Part shown: piece after piece, positions 1-11,832 of the stretch
Position numbering within the stretch: the first letter of the stretch is position 1
Layout: each line of letters begins with the position of its first letter
From: Carettochelys insculpta
Lineage: Eukaryota > Chordata > Testudines > Carettochelyidae
Assembly: GCF_033958435.1 (NCBI RefSeq)
Contig: NC_134147.1
Span: 42,154,001-42,218,000, forward strand
Direction: 5' to 3'
Length of the DNA stretch: 64,000 bases
Notes under the pieces: generated by a model
What the model was told of the DNA's origin: nothing
Seen by the model: only the letters and a program-made list of their open reading frames with translations
The model's database searches: none
Translations under genes and position numbers: made by a program

Positions 1-97
1 ATGTATTCACCATGCAAAACAATTTACAGGATCATTTTTCACAATCCTTGTTTTATGACAGCATCTAGGAACCTTGATCCATTGGTCTAGGCACTAC

Positions 98-564
98 GGC
101 TGTTTCTACACAGGCCACTTCCTTTGGAAGTGGCATGCTAATACATGGAGTGAAAGATGCTAATGAGGCACAGATGCAAATTCCCCAGGCCTCATTAGCA
201 TAACATCACATGATTTGGAGTCCGGAAGACCGTTCTTCTGGACTCCAAAATGCCGTGAAGAAGCACGGCCCCGGGGGAGTGCTGGGGGGACATCCGGAAG
301 GAAGTCCTTCTTCCAGAGGCCCCTTCTTCCCGAAAATTTTTGGGAAGAAAGGACCTCCAGAAGGAGGACTTCCTTCCGGAAGCCCCCCAGGGGCTGCACT
401 TCTACACGGCGTTTTGGAGTCCGGAAGAACGGTCTTCTGTACTCCAAATCATGTGATGTTATGCTAATGAGGTGCGGGGAATTTGCATCCATGCCTTATT
501 AGCATCTTTCACTCTGTGTATTAGCATTCCACTTCCGAAGGAAATGGACTGTGTAGAAACGGCC
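98..564. mobile_element. Palindromic Harbinger-like MITE (TCCGGA type)
   Basis: The two ends are inverted copies: GGCTGTTTCTACACAG on the left and CTGTGTAGAAACGGCC on the right. Inside, the arms stay complementary for about 180 bp each, with shared modules such as GCTAATGAGGC, TTTGCATC and ATGATTTGGAGTCCGGAAGA. The centre is GC-rich. The flanking trinucleotides are TAC (95-97) and TAA (565-567), close to a 3 bp duplication. No protein is encoded; the reading frames on both strands are products of the palindrome. Family assignment rests on the TCTACAC end shared with better-bounded elements in this window. Confidence 0.75.
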
Positions 565-774
565 TAAGTGGGTAGGTAACAAAAAAAGCCAGACTGCCAA
601 CACTCCAGGTGCAAGACAAAATATAATGATCAGATGTAATACACAACATAATGCAGGTAGGTTAAGAGTATGAGATTACAATAGAAAGATTAGAATAGCA
701 AAATTCAGTTTTGTTTGCACACTGGATATATTGACACAAACAAGCAAGCAATAGACTTAAATTGCAGTAGAAGC

Positions 775-1165
775 ATTATTTTATAGACCTCCATCATATC
801 TTCCCTTAGTTGCTGCTTTTCCAGGCTGAAAAATCCCAGTCTTAATCTCTTCTCATGTGGCAGCCATTGCATACCCATAATTTTTGTTGCCCCTTCTATG
901 AAACATTTGCAATTCCAATATATCGTTTTGGAGATGAGGCAACCATGCCTGCTTACATTATTCAAGAGGTGGGCGTACCACAGATTTATGAAGAGGCAGT
1001 TAGATATTTACTTTCTTATTATGTATCCCTTTCTAAATGATTCCTAACATTCAGTTTGCTTTTTTTGATGGCTGCTGCACATTGAGTAGATGTTTTCGGA
1101 ACTATCCACAATGTCTCTGAGAGCTCTTTCCTGCTAACAATAAATTTAGACCCCCTCATTTTATA
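775..1165 (-). mobile_element. Old CR1-like LINE 3' fragment
   Basis: On the minus strand the 3' half of the last ORF can still be read, with residues resembling the CR1 stretch RLRLGFFSLEKQQLREDMMEVY. The adjoining sequence also follows a CR1-type pattern I recognise from sauropsid genomes, including a run about comparing a barrier of phrases like GCACATTGAGTAGATGTTTT. It is truncated at both ends and carries many substitutions. It is non-coding today. Confidence 0.6.
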
Positions 1166-2400
1166 TGTATAGTACATTTACATTTTTAAAACAAAAAAAA
1201 AAAACTCATTTGGAAGAGACATTTTGAAATAAAAAGTTTCTTTTCAACACGTCAAAATCTTTCATTTCGACATTTCCAAATGGAATTTTTCTGGAACTGT
1301 TTGTTCTGAGATGAAAATAAATGCTAAATGATTTCAGTGTTCCACAAAATAGCACTTTCATTTTCCAAATGGCTCCAGTCCACTGCTAGCCCTATTGAAT
1401 ACAGTTGCAAATGCTACTGCCTTTACTGGAAGCCAAACTAAGAGTTCCATTTCAAAGGGTGCTCCATAAAGAATGGAGGTGGTGCAGAGGGAAGAAGGTT
1501 TGGACACTGATGGGGTAACATGTAACAGAGAAGAGTGTAACAAGTGAGAAACCTGCAGAAAACAAAAGCCATTTTGGACACTTCTGTGATGTGCTGTGAA
1601 GTGAATCACATTTTACATAACTTGCATTAGCACCTCTATGCTCTGTACTGTCCAGATGGAAGAGTGGCAGGGAAGAGGGTAGAATGGAGTTGTGGTACAC
1701 AGGAAGCTCATTGTCATCACACTCCTCTGTCACTGGGTGGCTAACACTGCACCCCATCTCCAAGCACACACTGGCACACCCAGTCCCAGGCAAGGGGTCT
1801 ATTATTTTATAACAAAGGGGAAACAACCAGAACATTCCTAAGTCAATACCTTGCCTCCAGCCTTCAGAACCTCTGGAACTCTGGCTCCTAGCAGCTTCCT
1901 TGCCTCAGCCAGCTCTGCTCCTGCTTGGAGTTACCGTAGGTTTGCCTCCTTGACCCCTCACTCCCTTGTTCCAAGGTCTTCAGCTCCACTCCACTGTGGC
2001 TTCTGCCAACTGAGGCTCAGCCTGTCTCAGTCCTTCCTACTCAGCTGCTTAACAGCAGCCCTTTGTAGGCACAGGTGAAGCCCAAGCACTCTTTAATTAG
2101 CCCGATTAGGCTCACCTGCTCCAGCCCAGGGGCACTAAGGTCACTCTATCCACAGAAACCACCTACCCAGGAACACTCTCCTGTGTCAGAGCACTCTCAC
2201 CAACCCCAATTGTACAACTCCTGTCCTTGCACCCCCTGGCTTACTAGGATATTTGACCTGCCTGGCTGTTTTATTTATTTATTTTCTAGTGGCTTTTTCA
2301 GTTGTCAGAAAAATGATTGAATATGCTGGGTTTTTCACCTGCGTCCAAATATTTGCGTTATTATCACAATACATTCAGACGTCGACCGCTAAAACTTGTT
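1166..2400. other. No gene or repeat recognised
   Basis: I see no conserved protein frame here. The part from about 1850 to 2240 is C/T-rich on the plus strand and gives open frames full of Ser, Pro and Leu, typical of composition and not of selection. An old repeat could be present but I cannot name it. Confidence 0.5.
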
Positions 2401-2777
2401 GGCTATGGTCTACACTAGAGGGTTTTGTTGACAAAACCCATGGAGCAGCCACACTAAAAATGCATTCTGTCAACATACTGATGACACAACTTGGCACTTT
2501 CTTCAGTCAGAATGCCCTTCTCAACAGATTCTGTGTGGACACTCCAGGGGGCCCTCTGTTGACCTTCTCTCCCGGTCACCCCGTCTTCTGTGCTTTCGGT
2601 TGGCTGCTCTGTCAAGAGAGCAGCTGGGCAATCTGGTCACTCTCTGTCGACAGAGCAGATTGACAGAGCGATCTGCTTTTGTGTGTGGCTGCCTTCTCTC
2701 AACAGAAGGTTTGTTGGCAGATGCCTTCCGACCGTAACTTCTGTTGGCAGATCGCTGTAGCGTGGATGTAGTCTCTG
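2401..2777. mobile_element. Harbinger-like MITE, GTCGAC type
   Basis: The left end GGCTATGGTCTACACTAGAG runs into TTTTGTTGACAAAA, and the right end is a decayed GTGGATGTAGTCT. The body repeats the module CTGTTGACAG or CTGTCGACAG in both orientations, for example near 2520, 2645 and 2740. The same modules in opposite order occur in the element at 43688-44130, so these two are copies of one family in opposite orientation. I could not find an intact target duplication. It is non-coding. Confidence 0.7.
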
Positions 2778-5560
2778 TGTCCAGCAAAAGATGCTGCAGT
2801 ATTCCCACTTCCACAGCCTCAGCGACAACAGATCAAAGCTATTTAAAATACAGCAGCTTTCTGCTCACCAACATGCGAGCGCTCTGGGCATGTGTAAGAG
2901 AGGGGTTGAGTCCTGTGAGAGTGAGGAGATATGAAAGGCCTGTTAAATAATGGAGGAGCAGGATGGGGCAGTACAAGTGATCCTACTCTATTCCCCGCCT
3001 TTTTTTTCCTCAGAAAATGTACATTCAATGACAACTGTCTAAACAAACAGACTACAAAGACTGGCTGGCAAAATGGACTTGTAAATCAAACACTGCTGAA
3101 GATGGGGTAGGCAGTGGAGTTGCCTCATGTTTGGGGGCTACAGCTGCACTGCAAGGGGAGAGGTACCCAATCATTTTGTATTTCAAAGCTGGTAAACTGA
3201 TGCACACCAGCCCCATCCTTTGACCAAAAAGGTGTCAGTTCACTGCAAGGCTGCAGAAAATCAAAACAGAAGCTAATAAAGAAATTAAACCAATGTAAGT
3301 ACCAGGGGTGAATGTGGCAAAAAATCCAGTGAACTGATGTCAAAGTTCTGATCACTGTACTATCGATATTAAAATATAGTGTCCTAATAATGATCTGCTT
3401 CTACCCTCCATAGGTAGAGATGACAGAACAAAATGTTTCAGAACAAGAGCCTGATGAAACATCCTGGTTGCCACCTCCAGATGTTACGTTTGCATGGGAT
3501 AGTCCATAACTATTCAGCTGCACCCAAATATATAGCTTTTAGTGACTTTAGTGGCAGACTGGGACATGCATGGTGAAGTACTGGTAGAGTGGAGTGAGCA
3601 TCCCTGTACTGAGCTTCTCTTCATTTAATCTTTCCTAATTATAAATCATGGCTGTCTCTCCCCACTCATACGCAGTTTGGTTCTAATAAGGAGAGTCTTG
3701 TTTTATATTAGCTGTGAAGAACCCCGACACTGCCAAAATACACTTTTTCCCCTCACCAGAGGTAACTGTGCATTAGGATAAGGCTTAATTAAATAGAAAA
3801 GGGATTAAGGAGAGAGAAGAAACAATATTACTTTATTCTTAGAGTCTGTGTACAAACAGAGCCTAGAATTACAATGCTGTATGTTAGCACTGTTTTGTTC
3901 TGGCTTCATTAATTTTTTTCTTCCAAAGTCAGCACCCAGACTCTTACATGCCTTTTTCTCCTGCTGTCATCAATGCATTTGCATGCATTAATCCATGACA
4001 AATGGCTTCATTTGATCCAAACTGATTTCCCTACCTGCCACCTAGAAACAGATTGTAAACATAAAAACAAAAAGTAGGCTAGAACAAAAGGGATCATCCA
4101 TTTCTTGTGTGTTGTGGGGGAGGGGGAGAACAATATGAAAGTTGAGGCAAACAATACCAGGCTGGCTGTCACAGGGGAGGAAATATTGGAAAGTCAATTT
4201 CCAGCGCACGCGGAAAACAAACTATGTTTTAATCCAGTTCAAATGATATGATACAAGTCCAACAATTACAAATGTGGTGATTGATTTGGGAAGGAAAATT
4301 CCATATATCATTACTAATACAGCACAATGAAAATACCTGCCTGCACCCTTGCCCTATATTCAGCCCCTTTGAAAATTTTTATAAAACGTTATATCCCTCT
4401 GTTATTTTTCACCTTAATGCATAACGATGTCCCCTGGATCTTCCTGAGTCCCCACAAACTTAAAGCACCTTACCGCAGAAATAAGTGTAAGACAAGCTAA
4501 CGGTGACTGATGCTGCCTATCACAAATGAAAGACCGAAAAGAGCCGGAAACCACCTCCCACATAGTTTCACACCACACAAAAGACACAGATATATGTCAT
4601 GAGAAAGTTGCTCCAGAGCAGATCTAAAACAAGAACACTGGGATCTCCTGACAGGCCAACCTTCTCTACGCAGCCTGGATGTCTCTTCAGAATTGGCTTA
4701 TCTGGCTACATGCAACTGGACAGGATTTATCCTCTCGGAGGATAATGCCTTCATCATTGGCTTTACATCTTTGCCTGGGATAAAAGAAAAATCCTGATAC
4801 TGATAGAAATATTTACTAAAAAGGAACAAAGAAAAACTAAGGAAAATATACTTTTTCTCCTTTTTAAAATAAACACATCCAGTTACATCTTATTAAATCG
4901 ATTTTCCCATGAGGTGGCAAGACCTTTTATAGAATTCTTCACTCTATTCTGATTCTAGAAGCAGCTGATAAGGTTGAAAACGTTTCTGAATAGAAAAGCT
5001 GGTTGATTTTTGTGCATGATGAAAAATAGCTATTAAGTCACATTCATGTTGCTTTTCACTAAAACTTTACTTACCCAGTACCCACTCACCCAAATCCTCA
5101 GCGGTATAAATCAGTTTAGCTCCATTGAAGCTAGGCTGTTTTATAGCACCTGAGGAGCAGCTCCTTTTTCCATCCATGTGAATTTTTTGCTTCTAGCAAA
5201 TATATGATGGAAAACTTCACCTGTTCATGGGACCAGTCTCAGTTGCACCATCTGTAAATATAGAGTAATGGCACTGAAGAAACAGTGAATAGGCTCTTAA
5301 GATTTTTAAAATTCTGAATTAGATGTTTACATTTATGAGGTTCAAGTAACAGTAATATTTATTATACATTTCTATCACCCCGCATCCAATTTCACAGTTC
5401 CCCCCATTTCTTTTCCCTACTAGTGCAGTCCACAAAATATTAATCTTCAGCAATGGATATAGATTTTCTTAGTTTTAATCATATTATTTTAATAACAAAC
5501 AAATATATCAGTGGAGCTTTGTTTGCTAAATAAACTATACTTACTTGCTTCCAATTTAAA
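2778..5560. other. No gene or repeat recognised
   Basis: AT-rich sequence without a conserved protein frame, RNA gene or bounded repeat that I can identify. It supplies the target site of the LINE insertion that follows. Confidence 0.5.
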
Positions 5561-6622
5561 TACAATTAACTGCCATAAAGGAGGGTGCTGAGGATGCAGG
5601 CTCTGTAGACTTGCATTTTGGTGTGAGTGTACAGCTTGTTGTTATTCCACACTCTCTTGCTGAGTCTGGACAGAGTTGTGGCCGCTTTTCCTAATCCTCC
5701 TATTTAGCTCAGTGTCCAACGACAGGGTGTCAGTGATGGTGGACCCGAGGTAAACGAACTCGTGGACAACCTCTAACGTATAGTTGTCAATGCTGATTGA
5801 TGGGGATTCAGCAACATCCTGACCGAGTACATTCGTCTTCTTTAGGCTGATGGTAAGCCCAAAGTCCTTGCATGCTTTGGAGAACCGATCCAGCAGTTTT
5901 TGAAGCTGGTCTTCTGTGTGAGACACTACAGCAGCATCGTCTGCGAACAGCATGTCTCTGATGAGGACTTCTCGCACCTTAGTCTTAGCTTTCAGCCTTG
6001 CAAGGTTAAACAGTTTCCCATCAGATCTTGTGTGCAGCAAGATGCCCTCTGTTGAAGATCCAAAGGCATGCTTCAGGAGGAGTGCGAAGAAGATCCCAAA
6101 CAATGTCGGAGCAAGCACACATCCTTGTTTGACGCCGCTCCTGATTCTGAAAGCATCCGATAATGCGCCGTCATATTGGATGGTTCCTCTCATGTCTTCG
6201 TGGAACGACTGGATCATCTTGAGTAACCGTGGAGGACAGCCTATCTTGTGGAGCAGCTTGAACAGACCATCCCTGCTGACCAAGTCAAAAGCCTTGGTCA
6301 GGTCGATGAAGGCTGTGTAGAGTGGCTTTCTCTGCTCCCTGCACTTCTCCTGCAGCTGCCTTAGAGAGAAGACCATGTCAACGGTAGACCTCTCTGCGCG
6401 AAGTCCGCACTGCGATTCGGGGTACACCCTCTCAGCAATCTTCTGGAGTCTGCCAAGGATGAAGCGAGCGAACAGTTTACCAGTGACGCTTAGGAGGGAG
6501 ATTCCACGGTAGTTGTTGCAGTCGCTCAATGCAGACGCTGTAAATGAAGTCTTCAATTGAAACTTTTAAGGGCGCGATCCATAGTCTATGCAGACTGAAG
6601 GATGACTACTACAATTAACTGC
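5561..6622. mobile_element. Twin-primed (5'-inverted) LINE insertion with target duplication
   Basis: TACAATTAACTGC occurs at 5561-5573 and again at 6610-6622, a perfect 13 bp target duplication. From about 5570 to 6526 the LINE lies antisense; from about 6527 to 6609 the 3' end lies in sense and ends in GGATGACTACTAC. Compared with the longer copy at 26632-30796, the antisense part equals 29228-30184 and the sense part starts near 30713, so about 530 bp are missing at the junction. This is the classic product of twin priming during target-primed reverse transcription. The antisense part shares CTGC with the target at its outer edge, a microhomology suited to second-strand priming. The family is the APE/RT LINE described at 27582. 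Confidence 0.92.
5642..6526 (-). pseudogene. LINE reverse transcriptase fragment (FADD intact)
   Basis: On the minus strand the frame encodes the core of the reverse transcriptase from NNYRGISLLSVTGKLFARFI through FIDLTKAFDLVSRDG (motif A), RSGVKQGCVLAPTLFG (motif B), FADDAAVVSH (motif C, both catalytic Asp present), LKKTNVL and HEFVYLGSTITDT. It lacks the endonuclease and the C-terminus, and its apparent start lies in the inverted junction. It is about 97% identical by eye to the same stretch in the long copy. It cannot make an active protein because it is truncated by the twin-priming event. Confidence 0.9.
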
Positions 6623-7495
6623 GCTTTCTTTTGGCAACCAATTAAAGTCATGATCAAATACAAATAGATTGATCAAGAAAAGATTATAGTTAATAAATCC
6701 TTTACAATACTGTAAAATTACATTGAAGCTGAGCTTGCCAGAAATACTTAACTGTATTTTTGAAGTATATTAATAATGACACTAAAAAAAGCTAATAAAG
6801 TTTTATCAGAGTATATGCAGCTACTTTACTATGGGTCTGCCCTCTCTTAATCTGACCTATATTGCTGGCAGGCTGATAACATTATTTAGACTTCATGAAA
6901 GAGCAAGACCAAATTTCTTGATTTCTTGATCAATGCATTTGTTATAATTTTTTAAAATATTTAAAGCCAATTTTACATGATAAAATTGATTTAGACAGGG
7001 CTACGATAGCAGAGATTTTTGCTCTGGGTGTTTAGCTCATTCGCTGATAGAGAAAAGAGCTAAGAAATAATATCCAATATGTAGTATTACAAGAAAATAA
7101 AAGATATGTCTTCATATGACTGACATGACTCCATTCTGACAGGAACTTTGGGAAGGTCTGGATAAACCTATATTACGACCGATGTTTTTAATAGCAATGC
7201 TAATATGTGGAGATACAAGCATTTCCAATCCTTGTGTTTTCTAACATGCAAATACACTAGTGAAGCAGTAGTATATGCAGTCTGTTATGTGCACATGCAT
7301 GCACACACCCTAAAAAAATAGCCGCAAGTATGTGAAAGTAAAATCTTTGACCCAGGTTTTTTAGAGCTCAGAAACCACAAATCTCGATGGAAGGCACCGG
7401 CTGTGCTTTCCAGTTTTGAAGACGGCCTCACTTTCCCAAACCCATCCATATAGTATACCCTCCAAATATGGGTCATTTCAGTGGGGCCGATGTAT
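6623..7495. other. No gene or repeat recognised
   Basis: AT-rich flanking DNA. No conserved frame, RNA gene or bounded repeat is visible. Confidence 0.5.
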
Positions 7496-7497
7496 TA

Positions 7498-8166
7498 CAG
7501 GTTGAACCTCTCTAGTCTGGAGCCGACTGGTGCCGAACCAGAGAATTTGCCAGACTACGGAAGGTCAGTATTGTCTAGCAGCCTTACCAATGCTTCCATT
7601 GTTTACTGGGCTCTTAGAAGACGTTTAGGCTGTGTCTACACTAGAAGCATCTGCCAACAGAAATTACTGTCGACAGGGGAATCTCGGCAGAACCTCTGTT
7701 GACAGATTGCATCTACACACAACTTGCTCTGTCGACAGGGAAATGCCAGACTGCACTGCCCTCTGTTGCCAGAAAGTGGAATGGCAGCTCTACAAAGCGG
7801 CTGCCCAGCAACCAGAAGACCTCTCTGTCTAAAGAAGTGTCTACATTGCACTTCTGTCGGCAGATTGTTATGCCTCAAATTTTTGAGGGATGACACTGTC
7901 GAGGCAAATGCAGAGTTCTGTTGAGACTCTATCAACAGGCCCCTTCTGTCAACAGAGCTCTCTAGTGTAGACACAGCCTTAGGGTTAATTAAGCTAAATA
8001 ACAGCACAAAACACTGAGAGCCAGGACTGGTGGCTGTAAACAAACTTTATAGGATCACAGGAAACTTGGCTACACTCATGCTAAGTGAACACCCAGCCAA
8101 CTAAAATCATGCCAGACCATGGATATTGATGGACCAGAGAGTGCCAGATTAGAGAGGTTCAGCCTA
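7498..8166. mobile_element. Pogo/mariner-like MITE, split by a second MITE
   Basis: The left end is TA followed by CAGGTTGAACCTCTCTAGTC, and the right end is AGAGAGGTTCAGCCT followed by AT. The family has at least three more copies here (46.0, 48.5 and 63.1 kb) with TA duplications and the internal landmarks GTTTACAGCCACCAGTCCTG and CTTCTAAGAGCCCAGTAA. The end resembles the CAGGTTGAGTATCCC end of mammalian pogo-class MITEs. At 7628-7978 it is interrupted by a Harbinger-like MITE; removing that restores a continuous family sequence with a single TTA. This copy is antisense to the 48.5 kb copy. Confidence 0.88.
7628..7978. mobile_element. Harbinger-like MITE, GTCGAC type, TTA target duplication
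   Basis: A 351 bp element with ends GGCTGTGTCTACACTAGA and TCTAGTGTAGACACAGCC, flanked by TTA at 7625-7627 and 7979-7981. The interrupted host repeat gives independent proof of both boundaries. The body carries about ten copies of CTGTCGACAG or one-base variants, the likely subterminal binding modules. It is non-coding. A 3 bp TTA duplication is the hallmark of PIF/Harbinger transposases. Confidence 0.92.
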
Positions 8167-10253
8167 TGGAGAGAATCCTAGCCACTCCAGTCCACACACC
8201 TTCCATACCCTGCAGATCTCTTTGGACATACGCAGTGAGACATGCTGTGAAATACATGTACTGCCTGGTTCTCTGATCCCAATATCATTGTGCATTGTGG
8301 GAGCTGCTCAGGACCTTGCAGATTTGGGCCTTACAATGTGACCCAATCCCCAGTTGATGCTGAGCACCCATAACAACCATCAACTTCAACAGAAATTGCA
8401 GGTACTTTTCCAAACGTAAGACTTGTTCCCATAAGTCCTAACTTGCACAAACAGTCCTTGTTCACAGGTCATTCCACTGTATGGAATGGGACAAAATCAT
8501 AAAAGCAAGAATTTGCAGGATTGGGCCCTTCCTCTTCCACCACTGGTCTGTTCTTCAAAATAGCAGGCTACCCTTATGCAAAGCATGCTTCCTTCTTCCA
8601 CTGATCCTGTACCAACAGACATAAAGAGTTCTCCTGTCCATTTTGATAGGAGCCAGGCTGAGTTCTTAAACTAACACAACAAAATGGGAAGTCTGACAGT
8701 TTAGACCATTCTGCAAGATGCACAGAGATAGATGCCAGGAAATTATTAACAGAGCCTAGTAATATGAGTCACAAATTTCTATGTGGTACTTTAGAACTGT
8801 ATTCATTTTAACCTACATCTCAGTTCCCCGCTGTGCATTACTTATTGAGATTAATAAATGCAGACTCCAGCTGTTCTGCAACCCCAGTGGTACCTGACGA
8901 GAGCACAGTAGAAAGAAGTCTCTAGTGCTTGCCCAGTGCTAAAATAACATTAGCTTGGGAGAACATTTCTGGTTAGAACATTGGAGAATAGTGGATCTGC
9001 TGGAAATCCCACAAGGAAAATAAATCTTGCTCAGAGCAAAGGCTGATTTCACAAGGGAGAGAAAGAAAACCCTCCAAAGGCAATGTAAGATTACAGCTGG
9101 ACAAGAATAGAATCATATGAGAACAAAAGAATGAATGCACTTGCATTTTAAGAGGTGATGCAGTTGTTATTACTTTTAAAAAATACAAGTTAGTGTTGGG
9201 CTTAAGTTGGCCATCAATTCAGAGCAGGCTTCTGATCTTATCAGAAATAATGTATATTGCCTTTGAGGTTTATATTTGTATCTAATTTTTCTTGAGGCTT
9301 AGCCATGAGTGTGAATTCTTGCAATAGTATGACAGCAAGATACAAATATTACTGTGAACTGAAAGGTCCTTTTGTGACTCACATCACCCCCTCAGGCTAC
9401 TCTGAAACACAGACTGTGTTTTGACACATGGGTACAGGAAGAGAAGATATCCACTAGGGATTCAGTTTGTCATGCTGATGTCAGGCAATGCACAAGTGCT
9501 GAATATTTGCTGAGTACCTCCAATGAATGATCTCTGTGACATATGCACCACACCCAATGCTAGAGAGCAAGCCTTTGTGTCTACTCTCAGCTGAGCACTG
9601 GTGAGAGAAAGTGGGCACATCAGAAAAGTGGGAAAAACTGTGGTCAGGGCACATGGGTTTTATGCAGCTCCTGGTATTTGTTAAGAGCCAGTCTCCAGAT
9701 ACTCCTGATATCACCCAGGGGTTCTTTCACACAGTGCATCTGGAAGTCCTGAATTTAGGAGACATAGAAATGTTTCTAACAGTTATTTTGAAGCAGTATT
9801 TGTCACAGCCAGCTGCTGAGTGCCCCAGGGCTCTCACTGAAACACCTGCTCCTGGCAGCCCATCAGACTGCAACAGCCCCAGTTTAATTCACCTTCCTGG
9901 ATCACAAGTAACCAACCATCACTTGGGTGGATCGACACACCTGCAGCATGGAGATGCGAGGAAGATACCCAAAGCTGGATGAGAAGCTGCAGTGATGAGC
10001 ATCTGACAGGACCCTGGCAATGTTGTTGGTGAAATTCTGTATGCTCTTTGTCTCCCTGCCAACTGTTAGGTCTTTTTTCTGTAACAATGGCCCAACTCCT
10101 TGTCCATGATACATGGGTGCACATGAGATGGTGACAGATCAAGCACACTGGTCAAAGCATTTTCCTAAGCATTTCCATACAGAAAGCTCTACAATCTGTC
10201 TAAACCAGCCATGTCACAGCAGCCTTTGTAAAATTCATGTTCTGCCACATAGT
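8167..10253. other. No gene or repeat recognised
   Basis: Mixed-composition DNA. The frame at 9611-9982 plus and the overlapping minus-strand frames show no motif or composition suggesting a real protein. Confidence 0.5.
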
Positions 10254-10532
10254 GGCTACATCTACATTATAGAGTTTTGTCAACAAACCTGGGATTTTGT
10301 CAACAAAACTCACGGAGCATCTATACACAAAATGTGTTTTGTCAACAGAAACCATTAACAGAAAAACCATGTAGATGCTCCGGGATAATGGGGAGGGGAC
10401 TTTTGTTGACAGAGTGGGTCAAAAGATTGATCAGCTTTTATGTGTAGGTGCAATGTGTCAACAGAAGTTTTGCTGAAACACCTCTTCCAACAGTAACTTT
10501 GGCAGACAGATGCTTCTAGTGTAGACGTTGCC
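10254..10532. mobile_element. Harbinger-like MITE, GTCGAC type, decayed
   Basis: The left end is GGCTACATCTACATTATAGA followed by GTTTTGTCAACAAA, and the right end is CTTCTAGTGTAGACGTTGCC. The internal modules are TTTGTCAACAAAA, TTTTGTTGACAGA and TGTCAACAGAAG, the CG-decayed form of GTCGAC (GTCAAC or GTTGAC). The flanking trinucleotides no longer match, consistent with an older copy. It is non-coding. Confidence 0.78.
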
Positions 10533-10924
10533 AAGGTGATAAAGTATCAGAGTTCTAGCTGGACTGCTCTCCATTAGATCTTTTAACTGGTCGGTAATCG
10601 ATTAGGGAGTGTTCTTACTTGCATTTATAAATGTGTTAATTGCTTTGCGTTTGACAACCAATTATTTAAAGATTTTTGAAAAAATCTAGTGTAGACTTGT
10701 CCATTAAAAGGTCTGACTTGCAACAGACCCATCAACTGTTGGAACCCTTGAAAGGCAAGCCCCCATCTCTTTCCGATAGAGAAAATCCAGTAACAAAATT
10801 ATTTTACAGATACTATTGCCTAAACAATTATTGTGTGAGATGTACAGATCATAAAGATGGTAGATAGTACACTATACAAAATAGTGTATACAGAAGATAA
10901 TCAAAGTTAACACAGGCATCAACT

Positions 10925-11030
10925 AGATGAGAATTAGGCCTTGGCAGAGCGGTATCTGGTTTTAGCTCAAGACGTAGAGGCTCATTCATTAAGCTCCAGA
11001 GGTCCCAGGTTTTGTTCTGTCTGTCAGTGT
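10925..11030 (+). repeat. Possible tRNA-like SINE remnant
   Basis: The stretch reads TTTTAGCTCAAGACGTAGAGGCTC, then TTAAGCTCCAGAGGTCCCAGGTTTTGTTC. This has the order of an A-box-like start, an anticodon-arm-like middle and a B-box-like GGTTTTGTTC, as in sauropsid tRNA-derived repeats. It is too diverged to be a tRNA gene and I see no clear tail. The assignment is tentative. Confidence 0.3.
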
Positions 11031-11832
11031 TACACTATGACCAATGGGCCATAGGTGCAATCTGACAATGCTCAGGCAGTTGGTGGGGTATGATTAATAA
11101 CCCTGTTTGGCTAAGAATTGCAGGTATCCAGTTATTGCTACTCCTTCTTTCCCAACACCCATCCTATCCTGCTTATCTGTGTCAATAACCTGTTATGTCT
11201 TTTGGATTATAAGAATTTTGTGGTCAGTTACTATATGATAATCTAGTACAACAAGGCCCCAAGATGGTTGGACTCTTGGTTCTGCCACAATATAAGGTAA
11301 TAAATAACACATTGAAAATCTGGTAGGTGAAAGCAGGATGCACAACAGAAAAATAAAAAATAGCTTTGCATTTTGCCATGAAGTAAAGGCATGTGCAGGC
11401 ATAATGACTGGGACTTCTAAGCACTACAATGATACAAAATAAATGAAACATTTACAGCATTCCCCTGCCAAGCTAGGTCCATAACCATGTGTTGACATAT
11501 TAAAGAGAACAGATCACGGTCTAATATCAGAACCCATGAAGGTGTCTTCCCAAAGTAGAAATGAAGACCCATTAGAAATGTTAATGAGAACTTTTAGCAA
11601 AATTGGGTTAAAAATAAATTTTTGGAACTTCCCCAATGAGCAAATCATTTCTCTTTCTTACCTTAGCAACCTTGGAAGAAACTAACAGAAGAAGAAAACA
11701 CACCTTTGTCCCAGAGAAGTTGGGGGTGGGGGCAGTGGGGATAGAGAAGTTGCTACATTCCCAGTTGCAAGGACTGAAGTTCTCCACAGTCCTTTTGCAG
11801 GCCACACAAAAGGGGGCACAAGGGCTCTTTAC
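11031..11832. other. No gene or repeat recognised
   Basis: AT-rich DNA upstream of the next MITE. No conserved frame is visible. Confidence 0.45.

Noticed and set aside
8973..10148. Several 65-120-codon frames on both strands
   Set aside because: Length expected by chance in DNA of this size; no conserved residues or domain recognisable.
10925..11030. Functional tRNA gene
   Set aside because: The stems do not pair and the B-box is decayed. It fits a tRNA-derived repeat at best.
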